Source: an uncultured Collinsella sp. (GTDB lineage Bacteria > Actinomycetota > Coriobacteriia > Coriobacteriales > Coriobacteriaceae). From it: DNA of 23,851 nucleotides. The notes under the pieces are model-generated. The model made no database searches. It saw only the letters and a program-made list of their open reading frames with translations, and was not told the origin of the DNA. A program made the position numbers and the translations under genes. The stretch spans positions 1-23,851 of the forward strand of contig CAAECW010000011.1 of assembly GCA_900754445.1 (NCBI GenBank), written 5' to 3'. Position 1 is the stretch's first letter; the number at the start of each line of letters is the position of its first letter. This document shows positions 1-9,617 of this stretch, one piece after another.

Positions 1-101
1 ACCGCAAGCATGCCTCATAGCGTTAATTTCATCGAAATGTTTACGAAATGATAATTATGACTTTCTATGCATAATGATTTTTTAATCCCCGTCCCAGAAA
101 A

Positions 102-138
102 ATCATCCCGCGTGGGCTTGTGGCTCACGCGGGATGAT
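102..138 (-). terminator. Rho-independent terminator of the ABC exporter operon
   Basis: A perfect 13-bp stem (102-114 with 126-138) encloses an 11-nt loop. On the minus strand it is followed by four T residues (98-101). It starts 6 bases after the stop of the gene ending at 145, so it should end the operon that begins near 2902. The region 1-97 to its left is AT-rich and shows no gene; it could be a promoter region for something beyond the window edge. Confidence 0.85.
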
Positions 139-144
139 GGCCTC

Positions 145-1110
145 TTACTTTTTCTTGTCCTGTTCCAGCAGATCGGACGGTGAGCGATCGGGCTTGCCGC
201 CGCGGAAAATCTCGCGGCCATGCAGACGATGCTCCAGGTCACGTTCGGCCTTTTCCTCGTCAATCTTGGTCTGGCTCACCACCGGGTCCTCAATCAACGA
301 CGACACCGAGTTCACCTGCTTCTGAATGCGCTCGGCGATGGTGTCATCCATACTCACGATGCGCATCTTCCAGTCGATATTCGTGGCGTTGGATGAGCTC
401 TTGGTCCACACGAACGTCAGGATGGCGCTCTGGTGGCCCTGGGCGGGAAACATGCCAAAGAAGGAATCGTGCTGAATGTTGCTATCCTCGTCGATATAGG
501 CGTGAACGTTATACACCACGCGGTCGATCTTATCGTTGAGCAGCGCGTTGGTCGCAAGCGCCGCGGCCTGAATCTGCCCGTTGGACAGCAGCTCGAGCTC
601 GTTGGCAGACGATGTGTCCAACACCGTCACCTCGACCGTGCCCGTACGCTCATCGGCTTCATCGACGGTAAAGTCGAGTGGGAACTGCGTAAAGCCGTTG
701 CCCCACTCAAGGCCGCCCTTCAGCGCCGTCGAAACGGTATCGACCGAAACGCTCTCGGACAGGTTGGCGGTGTTCAGACGACGCATCACGCCGTAGCCAA
801 TCTGCATGCCCACGATCAGCACCAAAATACCAATGACCACAGCCATCGCGGTCTTCGTAATGGTATGGCTCACCTGCGAGCCCGAAGGATCGTCCTCGGA
901 CAGCGGGTCGATATGTTTTGCCTGGCTCGCGCGGTCCTCGCTGCGCAGCTGCGCTAGCGCCGCTTTGTCACCGCGCTTGGCCGCAGCCTCCTTCTCACGC
1001 ATGCGCTCGGTTCGCTTTTTGGCAAGCGTGGGATCCAAGACACCGGATGCATCGATTTCGGAGAATAACTCCGTCACTTCTTCCGGAGTCAAAGGGTTCT
1101 TGTCAGCCAT
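145..1110 (-). CDS. Single-pass membrane protein of unknown function
   Basis: I do not recognise this 321-residue protein. It has a charged, probably cytoplasmic N-terminal region (residues 1-84, rich in Glu/Lys/Arg). One clear membrane segment lies at about 85-110, and a mostly polar region follows that is probably outside the cell. The last 60 residues are highly charged. There is no cleavable signal peptide and no recognisable catalytic motif. The ATG follows an AGGAAG ribosome binding site at suitable distance. The gene starts 19 bases after the stop of the ABC exporter and ends just before a strong terminator, so the two genes are very likely co-transcribed. An accessory role for the transporter is a guess from context only. 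Confidence 0.8.
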   Translation of the reverse strand: MADKNPLTPEEVTELFSEIDASGVLDPTLAKKRTERMREKEAAAKRGDKAALAQLRSEDRASQAKHIDPLSEDDPSGSQVSHTITKTAMAVVIGILVLIVGMQIGYGVMRRLNTANLSESVSVDTVSTALKGGLEWGNGFTQFPLDFTVDEADERTGTVEVTVLDTSSANELELLSNGQIQAAALATNALLNDKIDRVVYNVHAYIDEDSNIQHDSFFGMFPAQGHQSAILTFVWTKSSSNATNIDWKMRIVSMDDTIAERIQKQVNSVSSLIEDPVVSQTKIDEEKAERDLEHRLHGREIFRGGKPDRSPSDLLEQDKKK

Positions 1111-1129
1111 AAACTTCCTGTCATATCAA

Positions 1130-2902
1130 TCAGTCGAGCTCGTGCGCACGCGCACCTTCGAACTGCATTCGATAGTAACGGGCATAGGTGCCGCCACGGG
1201 CGAGAAGCTCCTCGTGCGTGCCACGTTCCACAACGCGACCATGCTCAACGGTCGCAATCTCATCGGCATGCTTAATGGTCGAAAGACGGTGGGCGATGAT
1301 AATCGTGGTACGGCCGCGCGCCAGCTCTTCGAGCGACTCCTGGACCGCTTCCTCGCTCTCGTTATCCAAAGCACTCGTCGCCTCGTCCAAAATCAGAATC
1401 TTGGGGTTCTTGAGAAACACGCGCGCGATGGCAACGCGCTGCTTCTGTCCGCCCGAAAGACGGCTGCCGCGCTCGCCCACGACCGTGTCATAGCCCTGTG
1501 GAAGCGACTCGATAAAGGCATCGATGTTGGCGCGACGGGCGGCGTCGGCGATCTCTTCTGCCGTAGCACCCGGCTTGCCGTAGGCGATGTTCTCGCCGAT
1601 CGTACCGTCAAATAGATAGACATCCTGCTGCACCAGGCCGATGGCACGGCGCAGGCTCTGCTGCGTCACATCACGCACATCTTGGCCGTCGATGCTAATG
1701 GATCCGGTAGCCACGTCATAAAAGCGCGGCAGCAACGAACAGGTCGTGGACTTGCCGCCGCCCGAAGGGCCAACCAAAGCGATGGTCTGCCCGGGCTTGA
1801 TGGACAGGTCCATATGGTCGATAACGGGACGCTCGTCGGCATCGCCCTCGCCCAGCTCAACATCCTCGTAGTTAAAGCACACGTCGTGATACTCCACGGC
1901 GCCGGCGATCACCTGCAGATCCGTAGCGCCCGGCTTGTCCTGGATATCCGGCGCGGTCGAGAGCACCTCGTCCATACGCTTAAACCCGGCGATAGCCTTC
2001 TGATACGTTTCGGCCGAATTGACGAGTGTCTCGAGCGGCGTGCAGAACAGCGAAATATAGAGTGCAAAGGTCGCCATATCGACCGCCTGCAGCTGTCCCT
2101 GGGCGACCAGCCAGCCGCCCAGCAGCACCACGATCACATAGAGCACACCCGAGAGCAGGCCATACGTCGCGGTATAGACGCCCATGGCGTGATACATGTT
2201 CTCCTTGGACGAAAGATAGCGATTGTTTGAGGCGCGGAACTTGAAGCGTTCGGTCTCCTCATTGGCAAAGCTCTTGACCACGCGCATGCCCGCCAGCGAA
2301 TCCTGCAGCTGCGCATTGATGCCGCTGATCTTTTTGCGGTTGTCGCTAAAGACCTCGCGCATGCGCATGTTCTGCCAAAACATGATGACCGCAAACGCTG
2401 CCGTCACCACAGCCATGGCAAGCGCCAGCACCGGGGCGATGGTAAAGAGGATCACAAACGAGCCGATAATCTCGATGCCGCAGATGATGATCCACTCGGG
2501 CACGTGATGCGCCGCCTCGCAGATATCGAACAGGTCGTTGACCACGCGGCTCATCATGTCGCCCGAGCTGTTGCGGTCGAAGTACGCAAAGCTAAAGCGC
2601 TCATACTGGTCAAACAGGTCCTCGCGCATCTTGGACTCCATGCGCGCGCCCATCACGTGACCCCAATAGCTCACAAAGTAGCGGCAGGCGCAGCGGACGG
2701 CATACATCAGCACCAAGCCCACCGCGATCATGCCGAGCGCCTGCATAATGGCAGCCTGACCCTGAGTAAACAGCCCACCGGTCAAATTGCGCAGAATAAT
2801 AGGAAACGCAAGGTCAATGGCGGCAAGCGCCAGAGCACAAACAGTATCAGCAACAAAAAGCCCCATCTGGGGCTTGTAATACGAAAGAAACCTCTTAAAC
2901 AT
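1130..2902 (-). CDS. ABC transporter, fused permease and ATP-binding domain (exporter type)
   Basis: This is a half-transporter of 590 residues: an N-terminal six-helix membrane domain (about 1-310) followed by a nucleotide-binding domain. Visible motifs are Walker A (GPSGGGKST), the ABC signature (LSGGQKQR), Walker B (ILILDEATSALD) and the H-loop histidine (IIAHRLS). The architecture is that of MsbA/LmrA/BmrA-like exporters, which work as dimers to move lipids, drugs or peptides out of the cell; the substrate cannot be read from the sequence. I chose the ATG at 2902 (MFKRFL...) because family members start here and AAGGTG precedes it. The frame stays open to an ATG at 3001, which has an even better Shine-Dalgarno (GAGGAGG), so a 33-residue N-terminal extension is possible. 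Only one half-transporter is present, suggesting a homodimer or a partner elsewhere. Confidence 0.93.
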   Translation of the reverse strand: MFKRFLSYYKPQMGLFVADTVCALALAAIDLAFPIILRNLTGGLFTQGQAAIMQALGMIAVGLVLMYAVRCACRYFVSYWGHVMGARMESKMREDLFDQYERFSFAYFDRNSSGDMMSRVVNDLFDICEAAHHVPEWIIICGIEIIGSFVILFTIAPVLALAMAVVTAAFAVIMFWQNMRMREVFSDNRKKISGINAQLQDSLAGMRVVKSFANEETERFKFRASNNRYLSSKENMYHAMGVYTATYGLLSGVLYVIVVLLGGWLVAQGQLQAVDMATFALYISLFCTPLETLVNSAETYQKAIAGFKRMDEVLSTAPDIQDKPGATDLQVIAGAVEYHDVCFNYEDVELGEGDADERPVIDHMDLSIKPGQTIALVGPSGGGKSTTCSLLPRFYDVATGSISIDGQDVRDVTQQSLRRAIGLVQQDVYLFDGTIGENIAYGKPGATAEEIADAARRANIDAFIESLPQGYDTVVGERGSRLSGGQKQRVAIARVFLKNPKILILDEATSALDNESEEAVQESLEELARGRTTIIIAHRLSTIKHADEIATVEHGRVVERGTHEELLARGGTYARYYRMQFEGARAHELD

Positions 2903-2911
2903 AGTCACCTT

Positions 2912-2933
2912 ACGCGGTTTTACCAAACCGCGT
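2912..2933 (-). promoter_or_regulatory. Hairpin just upstream of the ABC exporter ribosome binding site
   Basis: A perfect 9-bp stem (2912-2920 with 2925-2933) with a 4-nt loop ends one base before the AAGGTG ribosome binding site of the exporter gene. There is no T-run, so it is not a terminator. Its position suggests control of translation or of mRNA stability, but this is inference. Confidence 0.45.
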
Positions 2934-2949
2934 TTCGTCTCGACGCTGC

Positions 2950-3047
2950 AAGTGCTCCATTTGGACAATCTGGCCTTCAATCGTCGGTCGCGTATATCCA
3001 TACGCTTCCCTCCTCTTTTAGGCCACCTTGTCTCAAATGGAGCACTT
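2950..3047. repeat. 98-bp imperfect palindromic element upstream of the ABC exporter
   Basis: The outer arms AAGTGCTCCATTT (2950-2962) and its exact reverse complement (3035-3047) continue inward as a second paired block: GACAA..TGGCCT on the left matches the reverse complement of the right arm, with two or three mismatches. Total arm length is about 27 bp. On the minus strand the interior holds a strong Shine-Dalgarno followed by an ATG at 3001 that is in frame with the exporter. It could be a MITE-like insertion or a structured leader. Confidence 0.6.
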
Positions 3048-3067
3048 TCGCTGACTTACACAAACCT

Positions 3068-3083
3068 GCGGGATCATTCCCGC
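3068..3083 (-). terminator. Small GC hairpin after the Nudix gene, possible weak terminator
   Basis: A perfect 6-bp stem, GCGGGA with TCCCGC, encloses a 4-nt loop and begins 4 bases after the Nudix stop codon. On the minus strand only a short, interrupted T-run follows, so termination is probably partial. Confidence 0.4.
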
Positions 3084-3086
3084 TCG

Positions 3087-3782
3087 TTAAAGATCGGCCC
3101 CGCCCAACCTATGTGCGATACTGTCGCAGGCAAGCGCGCCTACGACGGTCTTGGCGTCTTCGATCTTGCCGTCGAGCACGGCGTCGATCAGCTCGTGCAG
3201 CGGCACCAGGTCCACGTTGACAAACTCGTCATCATCGGGGTTGGGCGCATCAAACTCGAGCTTGGTAGCCAAGTAGATGTGGATGATCTCATCGCAAAAA
3301 CCGCAGGACGTGACAATCGACGTCAAAAAGCGAATACGACCAGCCCTAAAGCCCGTCTCCTCATGCAGTTCGCGCTTGGCGCAATCGAGCGGGTCCTCGC
3401 CCGGGTCGAGCTTGCCGGCGGGAATCTCGACCGTCACGCGGTCGATGGCGGTGCGGTACTGACGCACCAGTACGATCTTGCCGCTCTCGGTCAGCGCCAC
3501 AACGGCCGCCGCGCCCGGATGGCGAACGATATCGCGGGCGCTGCGGTGACCGTTGGGCAGCTCAACCTCAAGACGGTGGATGTCGAGGATCTTGCCCTTC
3601 CAGGCGCACTCCTCCGAAAGAATCTTCTCGTGCAGCTCGGCATCGTGCGGGTCGTCGTCGCCCAGCACCAGTGCCGGCTCGTCAGCGACCTCGCCACCAG
3701 GCTCGCCCTCGGCGTGCCCATACATGCGGCTGTCCTCTTCAACGATCTGCGCGTCCACGAGCTCTTCGTTCTTCTCGTCCAT
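3087..3782 (-). CDS. Nudix hydrolase, ADP-ribose pyrophosphatase-like
   Basis: A 231-residue protein with a complete Nudix box, GX5EX7REUXEEXGU, seen as GKLDPGE...RELHEETGF in the middle of the protein. The preceding stretch (VRQYR...VEIPAGK) is typical of ADP-ribose pyrophosphatases of the NudF/ADPRase group, which split ADP-ribose into AMP and ribose 5-phosphate. The first 60 residues are an acidic, low-complexity extension that the compact enzymes lack. I start it at the second ATG (3782), which lies about 9 bases after AGAGGA; the upstream ATG at 3791 is too close to that site. It begins 21 bases after the purD stop, so it is probably co-transcribed with purD. The substrate is inferred from the family only. 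Confidence 0.88.
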   Translation of the reverse strand: MDEKNEELVDAQIVEEDSRMYGHAEGEPGGEVADEPALVLGDDDPHDAELHEKILSEECAWKGKILDIHRLEVELPNGHRSARDIVRHPGAAAVVALTESGKIVLVRQYRTAIDRVTVEIPAGKLDPGEDPLDCAKRELHEETGFRAGRIRFLTSIVTSCGFCDEIIHIYLATKLEFDAPNPDDDEFVNVDLVPLHELIDAVLDGKIEDAKTVVGALACDSIAHRLGGADL

Positions 3783-3803
3783 CCGTCTCATTCCTCTCGG
3801 ATT

Positions 3804-5108
<1,305 letters not shown>

Positions 5109-5148
5109 GGGTGCCTCCTCTATGGATGAACGGCCCGCTCCGCGCGAG

Positions 5149-5204
5149 CCCTTTGCAAGCAAATATACCCCTCGGCCGCCCGTCCGGGCTGCAAAGGGGT
5201 ATAT
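5149..5204 (-). promoter_or_regulatory. purD leader with two mutually exclusive hairpins (or purA terminator)
   Basis: Fold A pairs 5195-5204 with 5163-5172 (10 bp, ATATACCCCT with AGGGGTATAT). Fold B pairs 5190-5198 with 5149-5157 (9 bp, CCCTTTGCA with TGCAAAGGG). Bases 5195-5198 are used by both, so the two folds exclude each other. The element lies between the purA stop and the purD start. On the minus strand fold A is followed by TTTGCTTGC, so it may simply be a leaky purA terminator. I do not recognise a known purine or PRPP riboswitch here. Confidence 0.5.
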
Positions 5205-5226
5205 CGCAATAACCAAATAGTCCCGA

Positions 5227-6513
5227 TTACTTCCAGAATCGGTTGATGATCTGCTCGCGACCGGCGCCAACGCCAATGAACGTCACGCGGGTGTGTGCCA
5301 GATCCTCGATAAACGCCACGTAGTCCTGAGCCTCCTGCGGCAGCTCGTCAAAGCTGCGGCAACCGGTGATATCGCACTTCCAGCCAGGGAGCTCCTCGTA
5401 GATGGGCTTGGCATGCTCAAAGCGCACCTGATGCTCGGGCACGCTCGTGTAACGCTCGCCATCGACGTCATAGGCAACGCACACCTTGATGGTGTCGAAG
5501 GCCGAAAGCACGTCGAGCTTGGTCAGGGCAATGTCGGTGAGGCCGTTGACGCGCGAGGCATAGTTGGCGATGGGGCCGTCAAACCAGCCGCAACGACGAC
5601 GGCGACCGGTGGTCACGCCGTACTCATAGCCCTCCTCGGTCAGCGTGTGACCGGCCTCGGACTCATAGGAGAGCTCGGTGGGCATGGGGCCCGAACCGAC
5701 GCGGGTGATATAGGCCTTCATGACGCCCAGCACGCGGTCGACGTTCTTCATGCCCACGCCGGAGCCGGTGATGGCGCCGCCGGCGGTGCAGTTGGAAGAC
5801 GTCACGTACGGATAGGTGCCGTGGTCGATGTCGAGTAGCGTCGCCTGGGCGCCCTCAAACAGCAGGTCCTTGCCCTCATCGATCATGTTGTTGAGCAGCA
5901 GACTCGTCTCAGTGATGTAGGGGCGCAGGCGCTCGGCCATCGGCAGGTACTCGTCGCAAATCTGGTCCACGGTGTAGGTGGGCAGGTTGTAGATGAGCTC
6001 GAACTCGGGGTTCACGCGGGCGAGAGCGGTCTCCAGCTTGTCGCGGAACAGCGTCTCGTCCAGCATGTCCTGCATGCGCAGGCCAATGCGGGCCATCTTG
6101 TCCTGATAGCACGGACCGATGCCGCGCTTGGTGGTACCGATGTTCTTTTTGCCGAGCTTCTGCTCAAAGGCGCCATCCAGATCGATGTGGTACGGCATGA
6201 TGACATGCGCGTTGCCGCTAATCTTGAGGTTCTTGGTGGTGATGCCGTCGGCCTCGAACATGTCGATCTCCTCAAGGACAACCTTGGGGTTGACGACGCA
6301 GCCGTTACCGATCACCGACACGTGGTCGGAATACATGATGCCGGAGGGCACCTGGTGCAGGCCGTACTTCTTGCCGTTGACGACGATGGTGTGGCCGGCG
6401 TTATTACCGCCCGAGTAGCGCACGACGGCATCGAAGTCGCCGGCGACCAGGTCGCAAATCTTACCTTTGCCCTCATCGCCCCACTGGGCACCGACCAAAA
6501 CGGTTGACGGCAT
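5227..6513 (-). CDS. purA: Adenylosuccinate synthetase
   Basis: PurA joins IMP and aspartate using GTP to give adenylosuccinate, the first committed step to AMP. The 428-residue length is normal. The GTP-binding loop GAQWGDEGKGK lies at residues 8-18, followed by the conserved VVRYSGGNNAGHT. GTTKRGIGP and the C-terminal TTGRRRRCGWFD complete the signature. The ATG at 6513 has AAGGAG five bases upstream. A possible promoter lies just upstream at the end of dnaB. purD follows on the same strand after a 118-base leader, so AMP-branch and early-pathway purine genes sit together. Confidence 0.97.
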   Translation of the reverse strand: MPSTVLVGAQWGDEGKGKICDLVAGDFDAVVRYSGGNNAGHTIVVNGKKYGLHQVPSGIMYSDHVSVIGNGCVVNPKVVLEEIDMFEADGITTKNLKISGNAHVIMPYHIDLDGAFEQKLGKKNIGTTKRGIGPCYQDKMARIGLRMQDMLDETLFRDKLETALARVNPEFELIYNLPTYTVDQICDEYLPMAERLRPYITETSLLLNNMIDEGKDLLFEGAQATLLDIDHGTYPYVTSSNCTAGGAITGSGVGMKNVDRVLGVMKAYITRVGSGPMPTELSYESEAGHTLTEEGYEYGVTTGRRRRCGWFDGPIANYASRVNGLTDIALTKLDVLSAFDTIKVCVAYDVDGERYTSVPEHQVRFEHAKPIYEELPGWKCDITGCRSFDELPQEAQDYVAFIEDLAHTRVTFIGVGAGREQIINRFWK

Positions 6514-6579
6514 GTTTACTCCTTACATTCATGGACTGTCTACGCGCCACGCCGGCACGCAGAAGCACAAAACATTCCC

Positions 6580-6608
6580 AGTATACCCGTGCAACGGGCG
6601 CCTGTCCT
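6580..6608 (-). promoter_or_regulatory. Candidate purA promoter
   Basis: On the minus strand, AGGACA (6603-6608) is separated by 17 bases from TATACT (6580-6585). The -35 element overlaps the last codons of dnaB. The -10 match is good and the -35 match is moderate. Confidence 0.4.
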
Positions 6609-7998
6609 ACTCCTCGGCATGTGCCCCATCAAGCTCATAGAACTTGGTGGATGCCGGCAGGAACATCAGGTCGACGTCGCCGATCGGGCCCGAACGGTTC
6701 TTGGCCACGACGATACGCGTAACGCCCTCGTCGGGTCGATCGTCGCGCGAGGCCTCGGCCTCGTCGGCGGAGCGGTCCAAGAACATGACGATATCGGCGT
6801 CCTGCTCGATGGAGCCCGATTCACGAAGGTCGGAAAGCTGCGGGCGCTTGCCGGTACGGGATTCAACCTGACGCGAGAGCTGCGACAGCGCGATGAGCGG
6901 GATCTTGAGCTCCTTGGCCATGATCTTCAGACCACGCGACATCTCCGAAACCTCGACGGTACGGCTCTCAGAACGACGACCCGGCGGAGGACTCACCAGC
7001 TGCAGGTAGTCCAGGATGATGATTGCCTTCTCCTTGTTATGGAGCATACGGCGGCTCTTGGCGCGAATCTCGGTCACTGTGGTGCCGGGCGTATCGTCAA
7101 TCAGAATATCGAGCTTGGACAAGGTCTGCGTGGCCTCATTGATATTGGCCCACTGCTCGGGGCTAATGCGGCCCATGCGGAAGTCACTGATCGAGATCAT
7201 GGCGTAGGCGCAAATCAGACGCTGGGCAATTTCCTTGCCCGACATCTCCAGCGAGAAGAAGCCGACGGTATAGCCCGCAGCGGCGGCGTTGAGCGCCAGG
7301 TTCAAAGCGAACGACGTCTTACCTACAGCAGGACGGGCGCCGATGATGATGAGCTGACCCTCACGGAAACCCATGAGCATGCGGTCGAGCGACGGGAAGC
7401 CCGTGGGCACGCCCGCAGCCTGGCCACCGGCCTGGCACACTTCCTCGGCCTCGTTATAGGCCTCGACCATAAACTCGGTCAGCGTCTTGTAGCTCGACTT
7501 GACCTCGCGCGCCGTGACCTTGAGCAGCTTGCTCTCGGCCAGCTCCACGACCTCTTTGGTGTCGGTGGGGGCGTTATATGCCAGTGCGTTGATCTCGTTG
7601 GTGGCGCCGATCAGCTCACGCAGCATCGAATCGCGGCGAACGATGGCGGCATGGTGCTGCCAGTTGACGAGCGACAGGGTCTGACCCATCAACTCCAAAA
7701 TGTACGCTTCGCCGCCCACGGCATCGAGTTTGTTGATGCTTCGCAGGTAATCGATCAGCGAGATGGAGTCGATAGGAATGCGGCTGTTGTACATATCGAC
7801 CATCGCGGTATAGATGGTCTTATGAATGGGCCGGTAGAAGTCATCGGGCTGCAGCTCGACCTGGGCCTCTTCGACCACCTCGGGCGATAGCAGCATAGCG
7901 GCCAGTACATTGGCCTCTGCATCTTGGTTTTGGGGAAGACCCAACTTTGAGCCGCGGTCCTCAACCGTCAGCCCGGTCTCCCTATCGTCATATGCCAT
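6607..7998 (-). CDS. dnaB: Replicative DNA helicase DnaB
   Basis: DnaB is the hexameric helicase that unwinds DNA 5'-3' at the replication fork and works with primase and the clamp loader. This protein has 463 residues. An N-terminal DnaB domain begins LPQNQDAEANVLAAML. The RecA-like motor has Walker A (GARPAVGKTS, about residue 220) and Walker B (IIILDYLQLV, about 318), then LSQLSRQVE and the DLRESGSIEQDAD motif. I start it at the ATG at 7998 because GAGG lies six bases upstream; earlier in-frame ATGs at 8010 and 8004 lack a site. There is no inserted intein. It lies just downstream of rplI, behind a terminator, as in many Gram-positive genomes. Confidence 0.96.
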   Translation of the reverse strand: MAYDDRETGLTVEDRGSKLGLPQNQDAEANVLAAMLLSPEVVEEAQVELQPDDFYRPIHKTIYTAMVDMYNSRIPIDSISLIDYLRSINKLDAVGGEAYILELMGQTLSLVNWQHHAAIVRRDSMLRELIGATNEINALAYNAPTDTKEVVELAESKLLKVTAREVKSSYKTLTEFMVEAYNEAEEVCQAGGQAAGVPTGFPSLDRMLMGFREGQLIIIGARPAVGKTSFALNLALNAAAAGYTVGFFSLEMSGKEIAQRLICAYAMISISDFRMGRISPEQWANINEATQTLSKLDILIDDTPGTTVTEIRAKSRRMLHNKEKAIIILDYLQLVSPPPGRRSESRTVEVSEMSRGLKIMAKELKIPLIALSQLSRQVESRTGKRPQLSDLRESGSIEQDADIVMFLDRSADEAEASRDDRPDEGVTRIVVAKNRSGPIGDVDLMFLPASTKFYELDGAHAEE

Positions 7999-8151
7999 GA
8001 GCATCCTCATTCATATCGCTTGCGAGCATCCATAGTATCAGCCACGGTCCCAAAACGCGCCGCGCACCGCCAATCATCACCGAACCAAACGGATGAAGGG
8101 TCCTGTATATAGGGCTTCGACGCAACGTTCACCATGACACTCACTCAGCGC

Positions 8152-8190
8152 AAAAAACAAAAGGGCGCCCTGGTTTCCCAGAGCGCCCTT
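8152..8190 (-). terminator. Terminator of the rpsF-ssb-rpsR-rplI operon
   Basis: The stem is 8161-8173 with 8178-8190, 12 pairs with one internal mismatch and a 4-nt loop. On the minus strand it is followed by a T-rich tract (8152-8160). It lies about 30 bases after the rplI stop and separates that operon from dnaB. Confidence 0.88.
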
Positions 8191-8222
8191 CTTAGAACAA
8201 GATTGTTGCGTTGCAGCAAATG

Positions 8223-8762
8223 CTACTCGGCAGCAGCCTCAGTCTCGACCTCGGCGGTCTCGGCCTCGGCGACCTCAGCGGCCTCCTCGACCTCAGCCTC
8301 GGCAGCGAGCTCCTCGGCGGTAACGCCGACGAGAACGACAACCTCGGCCTTGATCTCGCGGTACAGCGAGATGGCAACGGTGTGGGCACCGGCAACCTTG
8401 ATGGGCTTACCGAGCTCGACGCGCTTGCGGTCGATGTCCATACCGAGCTGAGCCTTGATGGCGTCAGCGATCATAGCGGCGGTAACGGAGCCAAAGAGGA
8501 TGCCCTCGTCGCCGACCTTGACGTCAACGGTGACCGTCTTGCCCTCGAAGGCAGCCTTGGTCTCGTTGGCGGTAGCCAGACGGACGGCCTCGCGCTTGGC
8601 GATGTTGTTGCGACGCTCGTCAAGCTGCTTGAGGTTGCCCTTGGTGGCGGCAACAGCGAGCTTCTTGGGGAACAGGAAGTTCTCAGCGTAACCCTGAGCG
8701 ACCTCTACGACGTCACCCTCGCCGCCCTTGCCCTTGATCTCATCGAGAAGAATAACCTTCAT
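8223..8762 (-). CDS. rplI: 50S ribosomal protein L9 (bL9) with acidic C-terminal extension
   Basis: L9 is a two-domain protein of the large ribosomal subunit at the base of the L1 stalk. The N-terminus (MKVILLDEIKGKGGEGD, then GYAENFLFPKK) is the family signature. The C-terminal domain ends near residue 145 (AEVVVLVGVTAEE). The protein has 179 residues against a usual 148-150. The extra 30-odd residues are almost only Ala, Glu, Val and Thr, a disordered acidic tail. It is the last gene of the rpsF-ssb-rpsR-rplI operon and starts 15 bases after rpsR. Confidence 0.96.
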   Translation of the reverse strand: MKVILLDEIKGKGGEGDVVEVAQGYAENFLFPKKLAVAATKGNLKQLDERRNNIAKREAVRLATANETKAAFEGKTVTVDVKVGDEGILFGSVTAAMIADAIKAQLGMDIDRKRVELGKPIKVAGAHTVAISLYREIKAEVVVLVGVTAEELAAEAEVEEAAEVAEAETAEVETEAAAE

Positions 8763-8777
8763 GATGTGTCTCCCTTC

Positions 8778-9044
8778 TTAGCCGCGGTCGCGGTTGCCAC
8801 GAGAGGAAACCACGGGGACGGTGTACGGCAGGAGAGCCATCTCGCGGGCGCGCTTGATGGCGTTGGCGATGTCATGCTGATGCTGCGTGCAAGCGCCAGT
8901 GACGCGACGGGGCTTGATCTTGCCACGATCGGTCATGTACTTACGGAGAAGCTGAGTGTCCTTATAGTCGATGAACTCAGTGTTCTCCTTGCAGAACTGG
9001 CAGTACTTACGACGCGGCTGACGTGCAGAAAAATCATTAGCCAT
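8778..9044 (-). CDS. rpsR: 30S ribosomal protein S18 (bS18)
   Basis: S18 binds next to S6 in the platform of the small subunit. The 88-residue protein carries RRKYCQFCKE, IDYKDTQLLRKYMTDRGKI and the basic motif PRRVTGACTQHQ, all typical of the family. The cysteine pair CQFC together with the later Cys suggests a zinc-binding form of S18. I start it at the ATG at 9044 (MANDFSARQ); the frame is open to 9095 but the extra residues do not fit S18. AAAGG lies about ten bases upstream. It sits between ssb and rplI on the same strand. Confidence 0.95.
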   Translation of the reverse strand: MANDFSARQPRRKYCQFCKENTEFIDYKDTQLLRKYMTDRGKIKPRRVTGACTQHQHDIANAIKRAREMALLPYTVPVVSSRGNRDRG

Positions 9045-9116
9045 GTCAAAATACCTTTCATTTGGCAACTTCGGCGAACCGAAGCCGCCTCTCACTCAAA
9101 AATAGGTGAACAACCC

Positions 9117-9569
9117 TTAGAACGGGATGTCCTCATCGTAGACGTCGACCGCGGGCGGCGTAGCCACCGGTGCGGCAGGACGTGCTGCGGGCGCGGGAGC
9201 TGCGGGGGCGTAACCGCCCTGATCGTAGCCACCCTGGCCACCACGGGAGCTCATAAACTCGATCTCATCGACGATGACCTCAAGCTTGCTCCGGCGCTGG
9301 CCGTCGCGCTCCCAAGAGCTGTAGCGCAGCTTGCCCTCGATCGCGACCTTGTTTCCCTTTGCCAAGAAACGGCTCACGGCCTCGGCGCGGGTGCCGAACA
9401 TGGTGCAGTCGACAAAGTTGGGATAGTCCTCCCACTCGCCAGTCTGCGCGTTGCGGCGACGATCGTTCACGGCGACGCCAAAGGACAGAACCTGGGTTCC
9501 GCCGGCGGTGGCGCGCAGCTCGGGATCGCGGGTGAGGTTACCGGTGATGTTCACTCGATTGATGCTCAT
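9117..9569 (-). CDS. ssb: Single-stranded DNA-binding protein
   Basis: SSB coats single-stranded DNA during replication and repair. The OB fold covers about residues 1-108, beginning MSINRVNITGNLTRDPELR. A Gly/Gln/Ala/Pro-rich flexible linker follows. The acidic tip DVYDEDIPF at the C-terminus recruits partner proteins, and its conserved DIPF end is intact. The length of 150 residues is normal for bacterial SSB. AGAGGA lies upstream at a slightly long distance. The gene lies between rpsF and rpsR in the conserved order. Confidence 0.96.
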   Translation of the reverse strand: MSINRVNITGNLTRDPELRATAGGTQVLSFGVAVNDRRRNAQTGEWEDYPNFVDCTMFGTRAEAVSRFLAKGNKVAIEGKLRYSSWERDGQRRSKLEVIVDEIEFMSSRGGQGGYDQGGYAPAAPAPAARPAAPVATPPAVDVYDEDIPF

Positions 9570-9617
9570 AACTCACTACTTCCTCTTGGGGCACAAGCCC
9601 AGTCCAAAACGACAGTC

